From Actinomycetota bacterium (GTDB lineage Bacteria > Actinomycetota > Acidimicrobiia > Spongiisociales > UBA5794): 61,724 bases of DNA. The notes beneath the pieces were generated by a model that saw only the letters and a list, made by a program, of their open reading frames with translations, searched no databases and had not been told where the DNA came from. The stretch covers positions 1-61,724 of the forward strand of contig JAADIG010000063.1 in assembly GCA_013151445.1 (NCBI GenBank). Direction: 5' to 3'. Positions 8,141 to 15,258 of the stretch are shown one piece after another (the stretch's first letter is position 1; each line of letters starts with the position of its first letter). The translations under genes were made by a program, and so were the position numbers.

Positions 8141-9307
8141 ATGTCCCCTCCGCTCTTCACGCTTGGAATGACGGTTGGATCCCAACCGCCGCTCGGGCGC
8201 ATCCACATGATGACCCGCGTTGCTAGAGCCCTCCGAGTTGATGTTGCTTGGACCGTCGATCACTTTCTTGGGTTCTTTCCCCAGTCCGTATGGGATGAGG
8301 ACTTCTCCTGGGTCGCCCACCCGGACGGGTCACCCCATGCCTACTTCGACTGGCAGATGGTGCTCGCAAACCTGGCCTCTCGGGCCGGGTCCATGCGGCT
8401 GGGTGTTGGTGTTACCGAGTCTGTGCGGCGCCACCCGGTCCTGCTTGCCCAGGCGGCGATGACCCTCGCCCATATGACGAAACGCGCACCCATCCTCGGG
8501 ATCGGTGCGGGGGAGCGCGAGAACATCGAACCGTATGGACTCTCGTTCGATACTCCGGTGGGTCGCCTCGAAGAGGCACTTCAGGTCATCCGTCTCATGT
8601 TCGACTCGAAGGGGCCGGTCGGTTTCTCCGGGAAGCATTTCACCCTGGACCGCGCCGTACTCGATCTCAAGGCGCCGACCGGTCGAACACCCGAACTATG
8701 GGTCGCCGCTCACGGACCCCGTATGCTGCGCCTCACCGGTGAGTATGGCGACGGGTGGTACCCGACGTTTCCGATGACTGCCGGCGAATACGAATCGAAG
8801 GTCGAAACGATTCGTGGTCACGCAACAGGAGCTGGGCGCGACGCCGATGCGATCGTCCCGGGTTGGCAGACGTTCGTCGTCCTTGCCAAGACCGAACGAG
8901 CAGCCCTCAAACTGTTGTCGCACAAGGCCATCCGGTTTACCGCCCTGCTCGGTACGGGCGAGCAGTGGAAGAAGTTTGGCGCCCAACATCCGCTCGGAGA
9001 CGACTTCCGTGGCATGGTCGATTTCATCCCACAGCATCACGGTCGCCGGGAGATCGAAGCGATGATCGCGCAAGTACCGAGCGACCTCATACGAGAAGCG
9101 ATGATCGTCGGAACCCCCAAGCAATTGCGGGCAACACTCCACGACTATGCGGATGCGGGCCTGCGTCATGTCGTGCTTCAGCCGGTGTCTGCGCTGGTGT
9201 CCAAGCAGGACGCTTTGTTCTCGATGCGCCACTCGATATTCGTCGGGCGGAAGGTCCGTCGTGAAGTGAACCGACAAATCGGATCGAGCCCTGCCCAAAG
9301 GGCGTAA
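8141..9307 (+). CDS. LLM class oxidoreductase (F420- or flavin-dependent)
   Basis: 388 residues from the ATG at 8141, ten bases after the preceding stop. Luciferase-like monooxygenase features are present: a DVAWTVDHFLGFFP strand with the conserved Asp-His, MRLGVGVTE, LGIGAGERENIEPYG and ELWVAAHGPRMLRLTGEYGDGW. The GAGERENIEPYG segment is typical of F420-dependent family members. The substrate is unknown. Three LLM proteins occur in this window, in line with an F420-using actinobacterium. It may be cotranscribed with the downstream ABC-F gene (13-base gap). Confidence 0.85.
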   Translation: MSPPLFTLGMTVGSQPPLGRIHMMTRVARALRVDVAWTVDHFLGFFPQSVWDEDFSWVAHPDGSPHAYFDWQMVLANLASRAGSMRLGVGVTESVRRHPVLLAQAAMTLAHMTKRAPILGIGAGERENIEPYGLSFDTPVGRLEEALQVIRLMFDSKGPVGFSGKHFTLDRAVLDLKAPTGRTPELWVAAHGPRMLRLTGEYGDGWYPTFPMTAGEYESKVETIRGHATGAGRDADAIVPGWQTFVVLAKTERAALKLLSHKAIRFTALLGTGEQWKKFGAQHPLGDDFRGMVDFIPQHHGRREIEAMIAQVPSDLIREAMIVGTPKQLRATLHDYADAGLRHVVLQPVSALVSKQDALFSMRHSIFVGRKVRREVNRQIGSSPAQRA

Positions 9308-9320
9308 GCTACCGGCCGCA

Positions 9321-10919
9321 ATGCTTATCGCACGTAACGTGTCCATCGAGGTTGGCGCACGCGAGCTCCTGCGTGATGTTTCCTTCTCCCTTCAGTCCGG
9401 TGACAAGATCGGTCTCGTGGGTCATAACGGCGCGGGAAAAACGACTCTCATTCGCACACTGGCCGGTGAACTACGTGAGGCATCGGGCGAGATCGTGGTT
9501 TCGGGCAAGCTCGGCTACCTCTCCCAGGAGGCGGCACTGTCCGAGATCGAGGACCGTCAGATTACCGCTCTAGAGCGGATTCTCATGGCGCGCGATATCG
9601 GTTCCTTGGAGCGGCGGATGGAGTCTGTTCGCCGCGACATGGAGGACGCAGACGATGAGGAGCGCGACAAACTCATTCACCGATATGCCCGCCTCGATGA
9701 TGAGTTTGGTGCCGCCGGTGGTTACGTCGCCAAGGCCGAAGCGACACGGTTCGCGGCGGCGCTCGGTGTCGCCGGTGAGGATCTTGAACAACCTGTTGCA
9801 ACGATGTCTGGGGGGCAGAGACGTCGTGTCGAGCTTGCCCGCATCCTCTTCGGTGAAACTGACACCCTTTTGTTGGACGAACCGACGAACCATCTCGACC
9901 TCGACGCCAAGATGTGGTTGATGGACTTTCTGTCGAGGTATGCGGGTGGACTTCTCGTTATCAGCCACGATCTCGCCTTGCTCGACAAGTCAATTACGTC
10001 AGTGCTCGCGACCGAGGGCGGGACGCTCGATGCTTTTCGCGGGAACTACAGCTTCTACCTGTCCGAGCGCGAGACTCGCCGCACCCAGCGGCTGCGCGAG
10101 CGCAAACATCAAGACGCCAAGATTGCGCGACTCGAGGAAGGTATCCGGCGATTCAAGGGTTCGAGCGAGAAGCTCGCTAAGCGTGCCCGCTCCTGGGAGA
10201 CCCGGGTCGACAAACTCAAGGCCACCCGCACGGAGATCGCGGCAAGCCGCCGCAACGTTGCGGTGCGGTTTCCGCAACCCGAGACGACCGGGAGAACACC
10301 TATCAAGGCGGACGGACTCGGGAAGGCGTACGGCGACAACCTGGTGTTTCTCGACGTTGAGGTCGACATCGACCGCGGGGAACGGATGATCATCGTTGGT
10401 CTGAACGGTGCCGGAAAGACCACGCTGCTGCGAATCCTCGCCGGTGTTGAGACCACCGATCTTGGTGAAGTCACCTATGGCTTGCGGGCGTCGGTCGGTT
10501 ATTACGCCCAGGAACATGAGCAGATCCATGCGGGAACCTCCGTGATCGATCATATGCGGGCCGTTTCGGGCGCCCCGGACAGGGAGCTTCGCTCAGTGCT
10601 TGGTCATTTCCTTTTGGCGGACAAAGTCGACCAGGATGCCGGCACTCTTTCGGGTGGGGAGAAGACGAAGTTGGCCCTCGCCCAAGTTGTGATGGGTCAG
10701 CACAATCTGTTGCTGCTCGACGAGCCGACCAACAACCTCGATCCTCAGTCCAAAGAAGCACTTCTTGACGCTCTGACACAGTACGTCGGCACCCTGATCC
10801 TGGTCAGCCATGACACGGACTTTGTTGAGCAACTCGTCCCCGACAGGGCGATCCTGATGCCCGACGGAGACACGGTCTGGTTCGAGGAGGAGCTGCTCGA
10901 AATGGTGGCACTGACCTAA
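9321..10919 (+). CDS. ABC-F family ATPase
   Basis: 532 residues with two complete ABC domains and no membrane segment: Walker A GHNGAGKTT and GLNGAGKTT, signatures MSGGQRRRVELA and LSGGEKTKLALA, Walker B LLLDEPTNHLD and LLLDEPTNNLD. The two domains are joined by a basic helical linker (residues ~240-315, TRRTQRLRERKHQDAK...), the P-site tRNA-interaction motif of ABC-F translation factors. It probably acts on the ribosome, either in elongation or in antibiotic protection. The ATG at 9321 follows the LLM gene closely. Confidence 0.93.
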   Translation: MLIARNVSIEVGARELLRDVSFSLQSGDKIGLVGHNGAGKTTLIRTLAGELREASGEIVVSGKLGYLSQEAALSEIEDRQITALERILMARDIGSLERRMESVRRDMEDADDEERDKLIHRYARLDDEFGAAGGYVAKAEATRFAAALGVAGEDLEQPVATMSGGQRRRVELARILFGETDTLLLDEPTNHLDLDAKMWLMDFLSRYAGGLLVISHDLALLDKSITSVLATEGGTLDAFRGNYSFYLSERETRRTQRLRERKHQDAKIARLEEGIRRFKGSSEKLAKRARSWETRVDKLKATRTEIAASRRNVAVRFPQPETTGRTPIKADGLGKAYGDNLVFLDVEVDIDRGERMIIVGLNGAGKTTLLRILAGVETTDLGEVTYGLRASVGYYAQEHEQIHAGTSVIDHMRAVSGAPDRELRSVLGHFLLADKVDQDAGTLSGGEKTKLALAQVVMGQHNLLLLDEPTNNLDPQSKEALLDALTQYVGTLILVSHDTDFVEQLVPDRAILMPDGDTVWFEEELLEMVALT

Positions 10920-10933
10920 CCGTTCCGAACGGT
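10919..10933. terminator. Small palindrome between convergent genes
   Basis: ACCGTTC-C-GAACGGT is a perfect 7-bp inverted repeat around one base. It starts in the ABC-F stop codon and ends at the stop of the convergent membrane-protein gene. It could fold as a 5-bp stem with a 5-base loop and act as a weak bidirectional terminator. There is no T tract. Confidence 0.3.
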
Positions 10934-11532
10934 CACATTTCGGATTCCGTGATCGTGGACTCGATCTCCGTCTCGTTCGATGTGACGAGCGCTAACGACC
11001 GGTGACTCGCCGACGTGAACACGACGCGGATGAAATCTCCCTGTGTCAGGATGACCTCGGTGGAGAAACCGGGCTGTGGTGTCGCCCATTGCAGAAACAA
11101 TTCGGCGCCGAGACGTCGGACGCTCACCGAGCCGCCTTCAAGGTGGATGACCCGCGTGGCGGTGCGCTCACTGGTTGCGGCATCGGTGGCGCTGCCGCTG
11201 AACGGATCGCTTCCGCGCGCGGCGTCAACCGAGGAATCTCCTCCTGCGTCGGCTGCTGCATCACCCTCGCGAGTGCGATCAGCCCGGTCGGGCGCTCCCG
11301 TAGAAGTGTCATCGGTGCTGTCATCGCCGCCGGAGGCTTGGGGCTCGTTCACTGATTGCACTGTCGCTGCGACGGGGAGCGCTGCTACTTCGGCCGCCGA
11401 CAACGGGTTCAGTGGTCTGTCATTGACACGACCACCGGCAACGGTGACGGCACCCAAAGCGACCAGACTTGTCACGGAGGCCACGATGACCCAGCCGACG
11501 ACGAGGAGGAGTCTCTGCCGCATTGCGATCAT
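10933..11532 (-). CDS. Membrane-anchored hypothetical protein, divergent from two-component genes
   Basis: 199 residues. An N-terminal helix (LLLVVGWVIVASVTSLVALGAVTVAGG) acts as signal or anchor. A low-complexity Asp/Ser/Thr/Ala-rich linker follows (residues ~65-120, e.g. GGDDSTDDTSTGAPDRADRT). The C-terminal ~75 residues form a compact beta-rich module (VIHLEGGSVSVRRLGAELFLQWATPQPGFSTEVILTQ...). I do not recognise a family. AAGGAGG lies 11 bases before the ATG. Being divergent from the response-regulator gene with only 92 bases between, it is a candidate target or accessory of that system. Confidence 0.6.
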   Translation of the reverse strand: MIAMRQRLLLVVGWVIVASVTSLVALGAVTVAGGRVNDRPLNPLSAAEVAALPVAATVQSVNEPQASGGDDSTDDTSTGAPDRADRTREGDAAADAGGDSSVDAARGSDPFSGSATDAATSERTATRVIHLEGGSVSVRRLGAELFLQWATPQPGFSTEVILTQGDFIRVVFTSASHRSLALVTSNETEIESTITESEM

Positions 11533-11624
11533 TGTGGAACAAACCTCCTTTGGTGCTGGCCAATATTACGTTAAAGAATCAATAAAGTGCATTGAGATTT
11601 GCATAAGGTATCTACAGTGGCCCC
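11533..11624. promoter_or_regulatory. AT-rich divergent promoter region of the two-component locus
   Basis: 92 bases, unusually AT-rich for this window (CAATATTACGTTAAAG, AATCAATAAAGTGC, TTTGCATAAGGTATC). The region must hold promoters for both the membrane protein and the response regulator. A TAATAT hexamer read on the minus strand upstream of the AAGGAGG site is a possible -10 for the membrane protein. I could not define a response-regulator box with confidence. Confidence 0.45.
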
Positions 11625-12311
11625 ATGGTATCGGTCGTAATCATTGAGGACGAGCAACGTATCCGCGAATTGCTTGCGCGGGTACTGGCGGATCAGGGGT
11701 ACGTCGTCGAGTCGACCGGGACCGCCATGGACGGTCTCCACGCCGTTGTGCGGGGGTCGCCCGACCTCGTCGTTCTCGATATGGGTTTACCCGACCTCGA
11801 CGGCACCGAACTACTGAAGATGATTCGTGCGGTCAGTGATGTCCCGATCATCGTCGCCACCGCTCGTGGGGAGGACTCCGATGTCATCAGGACTCTTGAT
11901 GCCGGTGCCGACGATTATCTCGTAAAGCCCTTCTCGGTTGAGCAGCTCGAGGCCCGCGTCCGAGCGGTCCTGCGGCGGATGTCGGGTGATGGGAGACGCG
12001 GCCAGCCGCTGGTGATCGGAGATCTCGAGATTGATGCGGCGGCACGGATCGTCAAACTTGGCGACAAGGAGTTAGATCTCAGTCCCAAGGAGTTCGATCT
12101 TCTGAGGTTCCTTGCCGAACGGGTCGGTGAAGTCGTTTCGAAGCGCGAGATCTTGGCCGAGGTATGGCGCCAGCCCTATGGCGGGTCCGAGAAAACGGTT
12201 GATGTTCACATCTCATGGCTTCGCAAGAAACTTGGCGAGTCGGGGGCCAAGGCGCGATATCTCCAAACCGTGTTCGGGGTTGGGGTGAAGCTGGTCGATC
12301 CAAACGAGTGA
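11625..12311 (+). CDS. OmpR/PhoB-family response regulator
   Basis: 228 residues. The receiver domain has the acidic pair Glu8/Asp9, the phospho-acceptor Asp52 (VVLDMGLPD), Thr79 and Lys101 (VKPF), all intact. The C-terminal winged-helix domain (residues ~130-225) has the OmpR-type LSPKEFDLLRFLAERVGEVV and HISWLRKKLGE...VFGVGVKLV. It is expected to bind DNA as a phospho-dimer. Its stop overlaps the GTG of the kinase gene (GTGA), so the pair is translationally coupled. Direct targets probably include the divergent membrane-protein gene. Confidence 0.95.
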   Translation: MVSVVIIEDEQRIRELLARVLADQGYVVESTGTAMDGLHAVVRGSPDLVVLDMGLPDLDGTELLKMIRAVSDVPIIVATARGEDSDVIRTLDAGADDYLVKPFSVEQLEARVRAVLRRMSGDGRRGQPLVIGDLEIDAAARIVKLGDKELDLSPKEFDLLRFLAERVGEVVSKREILAEVWRQPYGGSEKTVDVHISWLRKKLGESGAKARYLQTVFGVGVKLVDPNE

Positions 12312-13630
12312 GACGCAGACTCGCGCTCGTGTCGCTCGCCGTGGTCGCACTCGTTGTTGTCTCTTTTCTCCTGCCGCTTGCCGTTCTGGTTCGTAACCAA
12401 GCACAGGATCGTGCGCTGTCACGAGCGGAACGTGAGGCAAAATCTATCGCGGCTGCCGTCGCAGTCCTCTCGTCGGGACCCGAAGTCGATACCGATGACC
12501 CAGAACTCATCCAGAACGTGCTTGACAGCTTCGGGTCGCCCGACGGCATCTCGGTGATTTTGCCGTCGACGGAGGTTATTGGCGAGCAGTTCAGTGTCGG
12601 AGTGAACCTCGATCGTGCACGCTCCGGGAGTGCCTTTACGGCACGTATTTCATCGGGGGCCGAGGTTCTGGTTCCTGTCCTTGTCTCGGACGGGCCCGCA
12701 TCATCGTCGACGGCGGTTGTTGTACGGGCGTTCGTGCCAAACGATGAGCTGCGACGAGGCGTCGTCGTGGCATGGGTCATGTTGGGTGGCCTCGGCGTAT
12801 TTTTGCTGTTCGTCGCTGTTTGGGCGGCAGACCGGTTTGGACGTTCCGTGGTACGACCGGTGACGGCGCTTTCGGATGCCGCGCATCGGCTCGGTAGAGG
12901 TGAGCTCGACTCACGGGTGGAGCCCGATGGACCCGAGGAGATAGCCGACGTCGGGATAGCCTTCAATACACTTGCGCGCCAATTGGGAGACTTGCTGTCT
13001 GCCGAGCGGGAGTCCCTGGCCGATCTGTCCCATCGGTTGCGAACACCGCTCGCAGCGTTACGTCTCCAGGCAGGGACCCTGTCCAACGCAGATGAGGCGG
13101 CTGCGATTCTGGTCGATATCGAAGCCCTCGAAGGAGCCGTCGACTTTCTCATTGAGCAGGCGCGCGCTCCCGACCCCGATCGCACGGGAAGACGCTGTGA
13201 TATGTCGGCAGTGGTGCGACATCGCGGTCCGTTCTGGAAGGTCCTCGCCGATGAACAGGGTCGAGCGACAACGATTCGCACGTCGGGTGGGAGCCTCCTG
13301 GTTGGTATTGCCGCCGACGAGCTTGGGGTGATTATTGACACGCTGCTGGAGAACGTGTTCGCACACACGCCGGCTGGCACGAGTTATTCGTTGACCGCAC
13401 ATCGGACGCCGCGAGGTGAAGCAGTGCTGGTCATCGAAGATGATGGTCCCGGGTTCAACCAGGAAGACGTTATGGAGCGCGGCGTCTCGGGCGCTGGTGG
13501 CACCGGCCTCGGTCTGGACATCGTCCGGCGGACCGTTGAACGTCACGACGGTGCTGTGCGTATCCGTCGTGCGGTATCGGGTGGGGCACGCGTGGAAGTG
13601 TCGTTCCCGATTATTGCGACCCCCGTCTAA
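12308..13630 (+). CDS. Sensor histidine kinase
   Basis: 440 residues from the GTG at 12308, which overlaps the regulator stop codon. TM1 lies at residues ~5-28, a ~120-residue extracytoplasmic sensor follows, TM2 at ~152-173, then HAMP (~175-230). The H-box LADLSHRLRTPLAALRL carries His242. The N-box (LLENVFAHTP), G1 (IEDDGPGF) and G2 (GAGGTGLGLDIVRRT) are present, so catalysis looks intact. The SHRLRTP variant (R instead of E after the His) is common in actinobacterial kinases. The signal is unknown. Confidence 0.94.
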   Translation: MRRRLALVSLAVVALVVVSFLLPLAVLVRNQAQDRALSRAEREAKSIAAAVAVLSSGPEVDTDDPELIQNVLDSFGSPDGISVILPSTEVIGEQFSVGVNLDRARSGSAFTARISSGAEVLVPVLVSDGPASSSTAVVVRAFVPNDELRRGVVVAWVMLGGLGVFLLFVAVWAADRFGRSVVRPVTALSDAAHRLGRGELDSRVEPDGPEEIADVGIAFNTLARQLGDLLSAERESLADLSHRLRTPLAALRLQAGTLSNADEAAAILVDIEALEGAVDFLIEQARAPDPDRTGRRCDMSAVVRHRGPFWKVLADEQGRATTIRTSGGSLLVGIAADELGVIIDTLLENVFAHTPAGTSYSLTAHRTPRGEAVLVIEDDGPGFNQEDVMERGVSGAGGTGLGLDIVRRTVERHDGAVRIRRAVSGGARVEVSFPIIATPV

Positions 13631-13638
13631 CCCAGCGC

Positions 13639-15132
13639 CTAGACCGCTGTCTCCGAGGCACCGGCAGCAGGGACTGCGCGGTCCTGTGCCCATGCTCGGA
13701 GGCGAGCAACGTCCTCGGGCCGCGATTGTGAGAGCGGGATCGTTGCAGCTATTTCGTCGAGGATATGATCGCCGGTGACGGTCATTTCGTCGTCCAACGA
13801 ACGGTACAGAGCCCCCACGATGCTTGACTCGATCTCCGCCCCGGAGAATCCGGTGGTCGCGGCGACCAGTGAGTCCATGTTGAATTCGTCCACCGCAAGG
13901 TTGCGACGGGTCATGTGGAGTTCGAGGATTGCCCGTCGAGCCGGCGCCTCGGGAAGGTCGACGAAGAAGATTTCGTCAAACCTACCGCGGCGAAGAAACT
14001 CGGGTGGGAGCGAGGTGACATCGTTGGCGGTTGCGACGATGAACACGTCGGCTTGGTGATCCTGCATCCAGCGAAGAAACGTTCCGAGAATCCTCCGGCT
14101 GACGCCGCCGTCACCCTCACCAGAGGACGCGAATCCTTTTTCAATCTCGTCGATCCACAACACGACGGGTGCCATGGTCTCAATCGATGCGAGAGCCGTC
14201 GTCAGGCGGGTCTCGGTTTCCCCGATGTACTTGGAGTACAGCCGAGCTGGGTCGAGTAGCACGAGGGGTCGACCCCACGTCGTCGCGAGGGTTTTGGCAA
14301 CGAACGATTTCCCGCATCCCGGGATACCGGTCATCAGGATGCCGCGGGGAGTTCCGAGGCCGAGTTGTTCTGCGAGTCCCTGAGTGACGGCCCGTTCGCG
14401 TAACGAGAGCCATCGTTTTAGGCCTTCTAGGCCACCGACCTGGTCGAGGGTTCCAACATTTTGCTCAACAAGGTCAAGTATCCCATCGTTCGCAAGGAGG
14501 GCCGCCTTCGCCATCCTGATCTTCGAGATGTCGGTCGTGTCGATCGTTGACTCGTCCAGCAGTGTCTTCTGGAGAAGACGATCAGCCTCCGATAGGCTGA
14601 GGCCTCGTAGGGCGGCAACCATTCGAGAGCGATCCGTGGGGACGAGGTCGACGATGAGTCCACGCTGGACGAAGCTTCTCAGTGTGGCATCGACGAGGTC
14701 GCCTATTTCGGTGTCGCTCGGCGGTTTGAGACGCCACTGCCTGGCCTGTTCACGGAGTTCGTCGGGGATACTGAAGTCCGGTCCGGTGACAATGTAGGTC
14801 TGTCCCGGCTGGGCGTTTGCCGTTGCTTCCTTGAGCGCCCGAACGACGGTCGGGTTGTCGAGGAAGGGATAGAGGTCGGCGAATACGAATATGCTGGGGA
14901 TTTGCAACGCGGTCGTGAAGTCCAGCGCGGTGGTTGGGTCCTGCGTTCCGTACTGGCTGGCGAGCCCTTGTTTGGAGAGTCCGCTGGCCGAAGACCAGAT
15001 CCACACGGGAAGGCGGAGGTCTTCGGCGACACGCGTGAGCAGCCTCACAAATCGCGACTCCTCCGCTGTTTCGACAGCTAGCAGGGGATGGCGCGAACGG
15101 AGGAGTGCTGTGAGGTCTTCCATCGAATCCAT
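13639..15132 (-). CDS. AAA ATPase, Ycf46-like
   Basis: About 497 residues from the ATG at 15132 (ATG 15123 is also possible; neither has a clear Shine-Dalgarno sequence). The N-terminal half (LTALLRSRHPLLAVETAEE...) is the domain seen in Ycf46-type AAA proteins of plastids and cyanobacteria. The C-terminal half is a classical AAA module: Walker A GIPGCGKS, Walker B VVLWIDEIEKG, sensor ATAND, arginine finger region LRRGRFDEIF. The partner is unknown; a chaperone-like unfolding role is inferred from the fold. It is divergent from the GNAT-synthetase fusion and convergent with the kinase gene (8-base gap). Confidence 0.85.
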   Translation of the reverse strand: MDSMEDLTALLRSRHPLLAVETAEESRFVRLLTRVAEDLRLPVWIWSSASGLSKQGLASQYGTQDPTTALDFTTALQIPSIFVFADLYPFLDNPTVVRALKEATANAQPGQTYIVTGPDFSIPDELREQARQWRLKPPSDTEIGDLVDATLRSFVQRGLIVDLVPTDRSRMVAALRGLSLSEADRLLQKTLLDESTIDTTDISKIRMAKAALLANDGILDLVEQNVGTLDQVGGLEGLKRWLSLRERAVTQGLAEQLGLGTPRGILMTGIPGCGKSFVAKTLATTWGRPLVLLDPARLYSKYIGETETRLTTALASIETMAPVVLWIDEIEKGFASSGEGDGGVSRRILGTFLRWMQDHQADVFIVATANDVTSLPPEFLRRGRFDEIFFVDLPEAPARRAILELHMTRRNLAVDEFNMDSLVAATTGFSGAEIESSIVGALYRSLDDEMTVTGDHILDEIAATIPLSQSRPEDVARLRAWAQDRAVPAAGASETAV

Positions 15133-15258
15133 GGACGAGTCATCGGCGTAACACCGTGTGCTCCAAAGCGATCTTTCGTGCCATTGCACACATCGAAAGT
15201 AGTCTTCAGCCCTGTTGGTAGTGTGTCGGTTCTACGCAGAACGAAGGGTGTGGTCGAA
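15133..15258. promoter_or_regulatory. Divergent intergenic region, AAA ATPase / GNAT-synthetase
   Basis: 126 bases between divergent starts, so both promoters should be here. A GAAGGG sequence ten bases before the ATG at 15259 can serve as its ribosome-binding site. No clear -10 or operator is visible. Confidence 0.3.

Noticed and set aside
12079-13380. A 433-codon open frame antisense to the two-component genes
   Set aside because: The translation is Ser/Arg/Thr-rich with no domain, a usual by-product of codon bias opposite a real gene; the kinase and regulator on the other strand have all their motifs.
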